Of a stretch of 64,000 bases of DNA, positions 57,047-64,000 are shown piece after piece. Under the pieces are notes generated by a model. That model saw only the letters and a program-made list of their open reading frames with translations, was not told the origin of the DNA and ran no database searches. The translations under genes were made by a program, and so were the position numbers. Positions within the stretch are counted from its first letter, which is position 1. Each line of letters starts with the position of its first letter. The stretch is from assembly GCA_003990705.1 (NCBI GenBank), contig AP018318.1, positions 2,235,501 to 2,299,500 of the forward strand. Direction: 5' to 3'. The DNA is from Nostoc sp. HK-01. Lineage in GTDB: Bacteria; Cyanobacteriota; Cyanobacteriia; Cyanobacteriales; Nostocaceae.

Positions 57047-57907
57047 TAAGCAAGATTTTGTGACAGTAAATATTACTGGAAGGCAACTGGCTGAAAGTTT
57101 ATGACCGCAGTAGAAGTTGGCGGTATAGCAATGCTCTATTTTGTACAGTATGTCTAAATTTCTCTGGCCAGAGAGTGTTAGTTAGCATGTCTGATGACAC
57201 AATCTATCTGACTGACAACTGGGACTGCGATCGCATAAAAGTTCCATCAAAAATAGAAACTTTATCCCCAAGCTTTCTAACTGCACCATCAGATTTTTTC
57301 GGAAAAGAGAATATTTAATCAGCTTCAGCAAAGAAAAGTTTAGATAAATTGGTTTCATAGACAATTTACTGAAAAGGAAAAAGCAATTTTTAGTTGGCTA
57401 GTTCTGGCTTTGCAAGGAAGTCTTACGTTTATATTTCCCTAGTGATAAAGTGTAATTACTATTTTGAGCAAAACTTTAAATCTACACTATACTAATTAAG
57501 TTCTAAAGTGACTTTAGACACATACTGATGAGTTTTTCACCAATTACAAAATATTATCGGGAAAATAGCTGACCCTAAACTTCACAATCTCTGGACTGTA
57601 TTAATATATATGGCTAAATTTTACCCATTTCAATTGATGGGTAATTACACAAATTACATGAGGCTAATATCAAGTTGTATAATAAACTTTATTCTTGAGA
57701 GAGTAATTAACTTGAGAGTTAAGTAAAATTCCTGATTTCAATCTCAATAAATCATGTGTAATGCAAAATATCTATAAAGCTTTCAAGGAATTCTAACTTT
57801 AGTGCCTAGAATATATAAAGGCAAAATACAAGAGAAAATTATTTAACCAACCTGATTGAGTATAAAGTTCTCTATAAAAACAAATTTAAATTAACTGAAG
57901 TACAGAT
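57047..57907. other. Large intergenic region, about 860 bp
   Basis: No convincing gene was found; a 60-residue reverse frame at 57182-57364 has no family likeness. The region is AT-rich and has a perfect 14-bp palindrome TCTCTGGCCAGAGA at 57161-57174. It has many short A/T runs typical of promoters. A non-coding RNA is possible but not supported. Confidence 0.45.
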
Positions 57908-58168
57908 ATGCCAGACTCTTTAATGTATCAACAAGATAACTTTGTGGTGTTAGAAACTAATCAACCAGAACAATTTCTGACAGCACAAGCATTATTTGAA
58001 AAGCTGAAAACAGTTTTACAAACAATTGATACTCAAGATTTACCACCAGATTTACAAAATATTGATTCTTTGGAAGCTAAAGTCCAATATCTCATCGATA
58101 CTAGTTGTGAGTTAGATATTGGAACTGGTCAATATTTGCAGTGGTATGCAGTCAGATTAGAAAAATGA
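57908..58168 (+). CDS. CRR7-like protein (chlororespiratory reduction 7 family)
   Basis: An 86-residue soluble acidic protein: SLMYQQDNFVVLETNQPEQF, LTAQALFEKLKTVLQ, DLPPDLQNIDSLEAKVQYLI, DTSCELDIGTGQYLQWYAVR. This fits the small CRR7 family of cyanobacteria and plants; in plant chloroplasts CRR7 is needed for NDH-1 (photosystem I cyclic electron flow) complex build-up. Its role in cyanobacteria is less certain. Single gene with a long AT-rich upstream region. Confidence 0.75.
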   Translation: MPDSLMYQQDNFVVLETNQPEQFLTAQALFEKLKTVLQTIDTQDLPPDLQNIDSLEAKVQYLIDTSCELDIGTGQYLQWYAVRLEK

Positions 58169-58174
58169 TTTATG

Positions 58175-58350
58175 CTCAATAGTCAATGATCAACAGTCGT
58201 TAGTCTAATGGTATGCAAAATATTGCAAAATGCTTGCCTCGTTTTTTCATCCAGCGATATTGTGAGAAACAGTATTTATGGCGATCGCACAGTCAATAGC
58301 CAATAATTAATATTTATTGCTATTGACTATTGACCATTGGCTATTGACTA
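58175..58350. repeat. Short tandem heptamer repeats
   Basis: caatagtcaatgatcaacag and ttgctattgactattgacc with ttggctattgactag are repeats of the CAATAGT family and inverted partners, as at 6031-6092 and 29880-30013. They reach into the last codons of the DUF2854 gene. Confidence 0.65.
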
Positions 58351-58886
58351 GTAACTAACGCTAACTCAATTTTATCTTCGGTTGGCTGGGTAATTTTTAT
58401 CTCGACTCCTGGGCCAAAATAGCTGGTCATTTTTGCTTGTTTTTCTTCCCAAACATTAATCGGGATGAAAGGAGAATCAAATTCTAAAATTAACGTGTAA
58501 GCGCCATTAATATCCTCTTCTCGTAAACTTGTAACAATTGGTCTTTCTTCATCAGAGGGACTGAGACCTAAGTAAGAGAGTGCTGCATCCAAGTGAGCAT
58601 CTTGACCGTAACAATACCGAGTGATGTCTTTGCGAATTTTATTTTGAGTTACTGTTGCTTGCTGTTCCCGCAGAGATAATACTGATGGTGTTGTGGCTTG
58701 ACTAAAAGGTATCGGGTTAATTTCATTGGCTTTGAGTGCCAGCCCTCCTAACAACAAAGGAAAACCGTAAAAGAAGCCTACAAGATTAAGTGTGGCATTG
58801 TTGGCAGCATAGGCTATGAAGCCAACAAGAGTTAGTATGCCACCAATAGTTAAACCTAGAGTTCCCAAAGATATTTTACGTAACAT
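58341..58886 (-). CDS. DUF2854 family membrane protein
   Basis: A 181-residue protein. Two N-terminal membrane helices (LGTLGLTIGGILTLVGFIAY and NLVGFFYGFPLLLGGLALKA) are followed by a soluble part: DITRYCYGQDAHLDAALSYLGLSPSDEERP, INGAYTLILEFDSPFIPINV, WEEKQAKMTSYFGPGVEIKI. The pattern is the DUF2854 family shared by cyanobacteria and plant plastids. Function unknown. Confidence 0.82.
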   Translation of the reverse strand: MLRKISLGTLGLTIGGILTLVGFIAYAANNATLNLVGFFYGFPLLLGGLALKANEINPIPFSQATTPSVLSLREQQATVTQNKIRKDITRYCYGQDAHLDAALSYLGLSPSDEERPIVTSLREEDINGAYTLILEFDSPFIPINVWEEKQAKMTSYFGPGVEIKITQPTEDKIELALVTSQ

Positions 58887-59098
58887 GAGCCAAAGATAAT
58901 ATTTATTAACACGTTAGTTTTATTATCATCGGCTATGTGTAACAAATTAGGGAAGCCCAACGACTTAAAAACTAGGTTGCTTGATTCTTAACAACTTAGA
59001 TGGTGACATGGGTAACAACTTTTAATTGCTTGAGCAAGCTTTGCCCTGTTTTGCGTTAACTTTAAACTGGACTGTAGTTAACAAAAGGCAGACAAACA

Positions 59099-59281
59099 AT
59101 GGATTTACAAACTATCAAAGACCGAATTGCGGTAGTTAAAAGCAAACGCGACTACCTTTTAAGTCTTTTAGAACAGCCAAACTTGGGAACTTTGAGAGTC
59201 GATGTCAATCAGGCTTTAGAAGAACTAGATGACTTAATTGATGAATATAAACGTACTATCCCAGAAACAGGAAATAATTAA
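59099..59281 (+). CDS. Small coiled-coil protein of unknown function
   Basis: A 60-residue protein with two helices likely to form an antiparallel hairpin (TIKDRIAVVKSKRDYLLSLLEQ and VDVNQALEELDDLIDEYKRT). No known family is recognised. Coding is supported by a normal ATG, charged heptad pattern and its compact size; the spacer before it contains GGCAG but no strong Shine-Dalgarno. Confidence 0.55.
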   Translation: MDLQTIKDRIAVVKSKRDYLLSLLEQPNLGTLRVDVNQALEELDDLIDEYKRTIPETGNN

Positions 59282-59415
59282 GTTCCACTAAAAATTGCGT
59301 CGGTACCTCTAATAAGTAAGAGTTATGCCGACGCTTCTTAATCATAAAACATTACCAACTCTCCAGAACTGAGCCAAGCCTAAGTCAATGTGACATTATT
59401 TTGCTGAAAGACTTA

Positions 59416-59829
59416 TCAGACAATTTCACTATCTCCTCTACGGTTGCCTAATTGTCTAACTAAAGCAATTAGTTCAGTTGTTGATACATCTTTCTTACAA
59501 AAATCATCAAAGTTAGTCATTCCCCTCGCACGTGGTGAATTAGCATCTTCTACGGAGGAGTAAGCAAGTATCTGAATATGGGGAGAGAAGGACTTAATTT
59601 GACTAGAAGCACTCCAACCATCCATGATTGGCATCTGTAAATCTAAAACAATCACATCAGGCTGGTAGCGTTTAACCATTTCTATAGCTTCTTGACCGTT
59701 ACTAGCTAACCCAACAACTTGAATATTCTCTTGACAAGAAAAAGCTAATTGTAGGGTTAAACGAGTCAGTTCGTGGTCATCAACTACAAGAACGCGTAAA
59801 GCAGAAGACTCACAGGAGAGCATTAACAT
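59416..59829 (-). CDS. Receiver-only response regulator (NarL-type receiver)
   Basis: A 137-residue receiver: VLVVDDHELTRLTLQLAFSC, phospho-acceptor Asp in DVIVLDLQMPIMDGWSAS, the switch Ser in ILAYSSVEDANSPRARGMTN, Lys in DFCKKDVSTTELIALV. This is the NarL/FixJ type of receiver, but no LuxR HTH follows. It may act by protein contact or as a phosphate sink. It stands alone upstream of ppk1 in map order but is transcribed separately. Confidence 0.88.
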   Translation of the reverse strand: MLMLSCESSALRVLVVDDHELTRLTLQLAFSCQENIQVVGLASNGQEAIEMVKRYQPDVIVLDLQMPIMDGWSASSQIKSFSPHIQILAYSSVEDANSPRARGMTNFDDFCKKDVSTTELIALVRQLGNRRGDSEIV

Positions 59830-59988
59830 TTAAGGAAAGAAAAAAGTAGTCACAACAATGCTTATAGTGTATGAGAGTAAGTCCAGACAATTACTCTATC
59901 TTATGGTTGAATCACTACTTTTTTCTCAACTAATTCATTTAGATAAAATGCGGAAAAATTAAAGTTTGCTAAAAAAATAAAATTTTTC

Positions 59989-62199
59989 CTAGTTATCAGT
60001 ATAAGAAAGACCTTTCTGTGAATCCAGTAAGTTTGGAGTTCCCCCTGTGGAACGCAGTGCCATATTCATAAAACTGATTTGTGAATTAGCTTCTGGACAA
60101 TCATCACCAGGACGGCGTTGTATGTAACTACCATCAGCTTGTAATTCCCAAGCTTGGCGGTTATCTGCCAACATAATTCCCAAGATTTCTTGCAAATCTT
60201 TAGCAATATCTTGATCTTTAATTGGCGTAATTACTTCTACTCTCCGATCTAGGTTGCGGCGCATCCAGTCAGCGCTGCCAATATAGATTTCTTCTTGGCT
60301 ATTATTGTAGAAATAATAAATGCGGGAGTGTTCTAAAAAGCGACCGACAATGCTGATTATGCGAATATTTTCACTAATGTCTTTGAGTCCTGGACGTAAA
60401 CAGCAAATCCCTCTAATAATGAGGTCAATTTGCACACCAGCACGAGAAGCTTCGTACAAAGTAGCGATGATTTGTGGGTCAACAAGAGAATTCATTTTGG
60501 CAACAATCCGTCCAGTAAACCCTTTCTGAACATTTGTAATTTCGCGCTGAATTAAAGACAAAAAGCGATCGCGCATATTTACTGGTGCAACTAATAATTC
60601 TCGATAAGATTTTTGTCGTGAATAACCAGTCAAAAAATTAAACAAATCTGTAATATCAGCACCTAATTCTTCACGACAACTAAATAATCCTAAATCGGTA
60701 TATAGTCGTGCAGTTTTTGGGTTGTAATTTCCCGTGCCAATATGCACATAGCGACGCATTCTATCTTTTTCTCGTCGCACTACCATAACAGTTTTGCAAT
60801 GGGTTTTTAAGCCAACTAACCCATAGACAACGTGAACGCCCACTCTTTCTAAACGCCTTGCCCAGTAAATATTATTTTCTTCATCAAAGCGGGCTTTTAA
60901 TTCTACTAATACTGATACTTGCTTACCATTTTCAGCCGCTGCAATTAAGGCGTTAACTATCGGCGAATCACCGGAAGTTCGGTAAAGGGTCATCTTGATA
61001 GCTAAAACGTTTGGATCATGGGCTGCATGGGTAATAAAACGTACAACTGTTGCTGAGAAAGATTGATAGGGATGGTGGACAAACAAATCCTTTTCTCTAA
61101 TCACAGCAAAAAAATCTTTGCCTTCTTCCATTTCCACAACATCTTCGTCTATATGCGGTTCGCGTAACCGTTGCAGACGGGGAGGAACGACAGACTGACG
61201 GGGAGGATCTTTCAGTTCTGGCAAAGGTAAAGCCATAAAATACATTAAGTCTCGCAGACCTAATAAACCATCTACTTGATAAACATCGCTGTCGGTTAAA
61301 TCTAAATCTTGTAACAACCGTGTACGAATTGGTTCTGGAGTCTGGGATTGAATTTCTATTCTGACAGGACTACCACCGATGCGGCGTTTGCGTAGTTCCT
61401 GTTCAATGGCTAATAACAAGTCATCTGCTTCATCTTCTTCCAGGGCTAAATCAGCATCACGAGTAATGCGGAAGGGGTGATATTCCTGAATATTCATCCC
61501 TGGAAATAAAGCATTTAAATTATGGGCGATCGCCTGTTCTAAAGGTACACCTGTCCAGTTGGCTAGTTGTCCATTTTCTTGAATGCCTAACTCTGGTGGT
61601 AAAGGCAAAAATCGCGGTAAAACGCTAGGAACTTTGACTCTGGCAAAAAATTCTTCTTCTGTATCTGGGTTTTTGACAACAACTGCCAAATTTAAACTGA
61701 GATTGGAAATATAGGGGAAAGGATGGCTAGGATCAACAGCCAAAGGAGTCAAAACTGGAAAGATTTGTTCTTCAAAATAATTATCTAAATAAGTCCGTTG
61801 TTTCTGGTTTAAATTAATGTAGTCGAGGATATGAATACGTTGCTGGGCCAATAGTGGACGCAGGACTTGTTCAAAATGTTGATGCTGTTTGACTACTTGC
61901 GGACTAAGATTTAAGCGAATATCATCCAGTTGTTGTTGCGGGGTGCGTCCATCAGGCGTTAACTGAGTAACTTTCGCCTCCACCTGTTGCTTTAAAGCAG
62001 CAATCCGCACCATGAAGAATTCATCTAAATTAGAACTGAAGATGGCTAAGAACTTCAGTCTTTCTAAAAGTGGTGTGCGTGAATCGCAGGCTTCGTGCAG
62101 TACTCTATGATTAAATTCCAGCCAGCTTAACTCTCGGTTGAGATAATATTGTGGATCGTTGAGATTGATGGGATTGGCGCTCTTTTTAGATTTCGGCAT
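59989..62199 (-). CDS. ppk1: Polyphosphate kinase 1
   Basis: A 736-residue enzyme from the ATG at 62199 (MPKSKKSANPINLN); a longer frame adds 11 residues. The N domain begins YYLNRELSWLEFNHRVLHEA, then head-domain SLNLAVVVKNPDTEEEFFAR, and the two phospholipase-D-like C domains. The phospho-accepting His is in RYVHIGTGNYNPKTA, the second catalytic His in LEHSRIYYFYNN, and RFDEENNIYWARRLE is typical. It makes polyphosphate from ATP for phosphate storage. Confidence 0.96.
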   Translation of the reverse strand: MPKSKKSANPINLNDPQYYLNRELSWLEFNHRVLHEACDSRTPLLERLKFLAIFSSNLDEFFMVRIAALKQQVEAKVTQLTPDGRTPQQQLDDIRLNLSPQVVKQHQHFEQVLRPLLAQQRIHILDYINLNQKQRTYLDNYFEEQIFPVLTPLAVDPSHPFPYISNLSLNLAVVVKNPDTEEEFFARVKVPSVLPRFLPLPPELGIQENGQLANWTGVPLEQAIAHNLNALFPGMNIQEYHPFRITRDADLALEEDEADDLLLAIEQELRKRRIGGSPVRIEIQSQTPEPIRTRLLQDLDLTDSDVYQVDGLLGLRDLMYFMALPLPELKDPPRQSVVPPRLQRLREPHIDEDVVEMEEGKDFFAVIREKDLFVHHPYQSFSATVVRFITHAAHDPNVLAIKMTLYRTSGDSPIVNALIAAAENGKQVSVLVELKARFDEENNIYWARRLERVGVHVVYGLVGLKTHCKTVMVVRREKDRMRRYVHIGTGNYNPKTARLYTDLGLFSCREELGADITDLFNFLTGYSRQKSYRELLVAPVNMRDRFLSLIQREITNVQKGFTGRIVAKMNSLVDPQIIATLYEASRAGVQIDLIIRGICCLRPGLKDISENIRIISIVGRFLEHSRIYYFYNNSQEEIYIGSADWMRRNLDRRVEVITPIKDQDIAKDLQEILGIMLADNRQAWELQADGSYIQRRPGDDCPEANSQISFMNMALRSTGGTPNLLDSQKGLSYTDN

Positions 62200-62334
62200 G
62201 ACGATCTGCGGGTAGCCAGAAGTAGCCCACACGACTGGAGAACAATAATCATAGTAGTGGAAATCTGTGATGGACGAGAAGTTGGTTTTTTACAAAAGCC
62301 AGACAATTTGAGATTTTAAATTTGAGATTTTGGA

Positions 62335-64000
62335 TTATTTTTCTTTAATTTCTTTGGCTGCTGTCGAAATTGGTAATTGCAGATTTTGGTCGTAGACGAA
62401 TTCGTTGTGAATATCTACCTCGCGTTTGGGGAGAGCCTCACTATTCGCGATCGCATCTTGAGGCGGAACCCGTAATGTATACTTGCCAACAGGAACACCA
62501 TCTACACGATATAGACCAAATTCGTCAGTCATCGCTGATAACACTTCTGTACCAGCAATATTTACTAGTTCTACCCGCACATCAGACATTGGCTGGCCTG
62601 CAACATCAGTAATTCGACCAGCTAAACCGTATTCTAATCTGGCGGCAAAATCTACATTGGTAACACCTGCTATTCCCACCTCAGCTACCCTACCTGTTTT
62701 TGGTAAGGTAAGTTCTACAGGTAATTTATCTGGGTCAACTTCTACTCGATAAACACCTTCTGGTAAACCACCAACAAAGAAGTTCCCGCTAGAGTCTGTT
62801 GTTGCACCACCAACAGGCTTGTTGTGGTTGTTTATTACTCTTACACTAGCGCCTTGTAAATCATAACCTCGATTTTCTCCTGAGACAGCAATGCGTCCAG
62901 CGATCGCACCCCGTTCCTTACTCAGAGAGTTAAAGCTACTTGGAATAGCCCTACCACCAGCAAAGGATAAGTCTGATACTAATGATACTGTCAGGCGATC
63001 GTCATTAAATCCGCCAAAAGCATTTCTTCTCCCAGCAAAGGGAATACCTTGATATTCAACTCTGGCAAATAATCCTGGCAGTACTTGCATACTAGCACCA
63101 ACAATCGGGCCAAAATTCCCCTCACGGTAAGCCAGCCCCATTCGCCAACTCAGTTGTCTAATATTTGGAGGATTATAGTTTAATGCTGCTGTATAGCGAG
63201 TGGCATAACTACCACCAAAATCAGTACCTAAAGAAACTTGATAGTTGCGATTAAAGTCATAACTTAGACCAGTAGTGTATCTATCACCAAACGTATTAAA
63301 AGATAGTCGTGCCGCACGATTTACTTGATAATAAGCATTGAATAAATACTGCCCATTAATATCAGGCCTACCGTTTAAAGATAAACGACCAAAAGGTCTT
63401 AAAGAGAAAGTAGGCGATATATATTCATTTGTATCACTACCGCTTTTACGACTACGTGCTAGAAACCCTAACTGAAAATTATTATTAAATCGATAACTTA
63501 CTTCGGCACTATGGTTAAAGAACTCACCAGAGTTTTTCCCATTCCGATATCCATTAGGATAAGATTGAGAATTAGCTGTAATATCTAATTTTCCTAATTG
63601 AATATCTAAATCTGTATTGTAAGCTAATTTACCAAACGAATTACCTACACTAGCAGATAAAACAACTGGATTAGCAACTCGCCAAATTAATCCAGCTTGG
63701 CTTTGTAATGTGTTAGGAATAGCTTGTAGAGAACCTTCAAAAGTTAAATTGTTAGAAAGACCTTGACGAACTTGATAAAAACCTGCAAATTGACCAGCAT
63801 CAGTACCATTATTATTATCAAACAAAGAATTCTGTACTAAATTTCCAGTTAAACCTACACCAGCTAATTGAACATTCCCACCTGCTGGCAGTAATAAATC
63901 AGAAGAATTAATTCTTACAGAACGAATCTCACTAGGAACATTCAGATTATTTCGGTCAAAAACTAAAATTTCAATTTGATTATTTTGCCCAACAGGTAAA
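62335..64000 (-). CDS. Outer-membrane beta-barrel protein with C-terminal carboxypeptidase-regulatory-like domains, 5' part beyond the window
   Basis: The frame stays open from the stop at 62335 to the right edge; the upstream part reads LPVGQNNQIEILVFDRNNLN, VPSEIRSVRINSSDLLLPAG. Then come many amphipathic strands with alternating aromatic and polar residues (LSFNTFGDRYTTGLSYDFNR, YQVSLGTDFGGSYATRYTAA), as in a large barrel such as a fimbrial-usher-like protein. The last 200 residues hold two Ig-like carboxypeptidase-regulatory repeats (AGRIAVSGENRGYDLQGASV, SSGNFFVGGLPEGVYRVEVD; AGRITDVAGQPMSDVRVELV, DEFGLYRVDGVPVGKYTLRV). Likely surface or secretion role; exact family uncertain. Confidence 0.7.
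   Translation of the reverse strand, partial: LPVGQNNQIEILVFDRNNLNVPSEIRSVRINSSDLLLPAGGNVQLAGVGLTGNLVQNSLFDNNNGTDAGQFAGFYQVRQGLSNNLTFEGSLQAIPNTLQSQAGLIWRVANPVVLSASVGNSFGKLAYNTDLDIQLGKLDITANSQSYPNGYRNGKNSGEFFNHSAEVSYRFNNNFQLGFLARSRKSGSDTNEYISPTFSLRPFGRLSLNGRPDINGQYLFNAYYQVNRAARLSFNTFGDRYTTGLSYDFNRNYQVSLGTDFGGSYATRYTAALNYNPPNIRQLSWRMGLAYREGNFGPIVGASMQVLPGLFARVEYQGIPFAGRRNAFGGFNDDRLTVSLVSDLSFAGGRAIPSSFNSLSKERGAIAGRIAVSGENRGYDLQGASVRVINNHNKPVGGATTDSSGNFFVGGLPEGVYRVEVDPDKLPVELTLPKTGRVAEVGIAGVTNVDFAARLEYGLAGRITDVAGQPMSDVRVELVNIAGTEVLSAMTDEFGLYRVDGVPVGKYTLRVPPQDAIANSEALPKREVDIHNEFVYDQNLQLPISTAAKEIKEK

Overview
The window comes from a filamentous, probably heterocyst-forming cyanobacterium (Nostoc/Anabaena/Trichormus type). 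The evidence is the very frequent GCGATCGC (HIP1) octamer, the crtP-crtB carotenoid pair, a CpcS/CpeS-type phycobilin lyase, a CRR7-like protein, many small cyanobacteria-only families (DUF3181, DUF2839, DUF2854), Uma2 genes, Nostoc short tandem repeats, and an NlpC/P60 protease whose catalytic numbering matches the Anabaena variabilis enzyme.

Layout. 1-2.1 kb: an SRPBCC gene cut by the left edge, a CPXCG protein and a B12-binding-type radical SAM protein. 2.3-6.2 kb: a GH3 hexosaminidase, crtP-crtB and tRNA-Ser. 6.4-13.5 kb: a solute-binding lipoprotein, a divergent pair of cell-wall-type hydrolases, a GT2 glycosyltransferase, an Uma2 gene, an MFS carrier, tRNA-Arg and moaC. 14-16.9 kb: a GAF/degenerate-kinase protein overlapping a response regulator, then small conserved proteins. 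17-22 kb: clpB, a Pmp3-like peptide, SUI1 and trpB. 22.3-29.2 kb: an accessory island bounded by two CAP-domain paralogues. It holds a two-gene NLR-like module, Uma2 genes and an intact IS630 element that has split one Uma2 gene. 29.2-33 kb: RNase D, a rhodanese-like protein and an XRE-NACHT NTPase. 33.5-38.3 kb: an OmpR-type regulator, a double-glycine-leader peptide, a HopA1-family protein, an HTH protein and a parvulin. 38.4-51.3 kb: lysS, an M48 protease, a motor-dead DinG-like protein, a phycobilin lyase, an RND efflux pair and a glycosyltransferase. 51.5-55.8 kb: the translation block rplS-trnW-secE-nusG-rplK-rplA-rplJ-rplL. 56-64 kb: a GGDEF regulator, small conserved proteins, ppk1 and a large outer-membrane protein cut by the right edge.

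Two candidate systems stand out. (1) At 22991-25639 a small helical protein ends with a 16-residue motif, and the same motif (14 of 16 identical) opens the adjacent STAND NTPase/WD40 protein. This is the layout of amyloid-signalling effector/NLR pairs. The effector has a frameshift in its N-terminal hydrophobic segment. (2) At 33.5-38.3 kb a peptide with a Gly-Gly leader and a Gly/Ala-rich tail lies beside a HopA1-family protein, a family that takes part in Ser/Thr dehydration in some RiPP pathways. A regulator, an HTH protein and a parvulin sit nearby, but no kinase, lanthionine synthetase or transporter is in view. Both are inferences from sequence and context.
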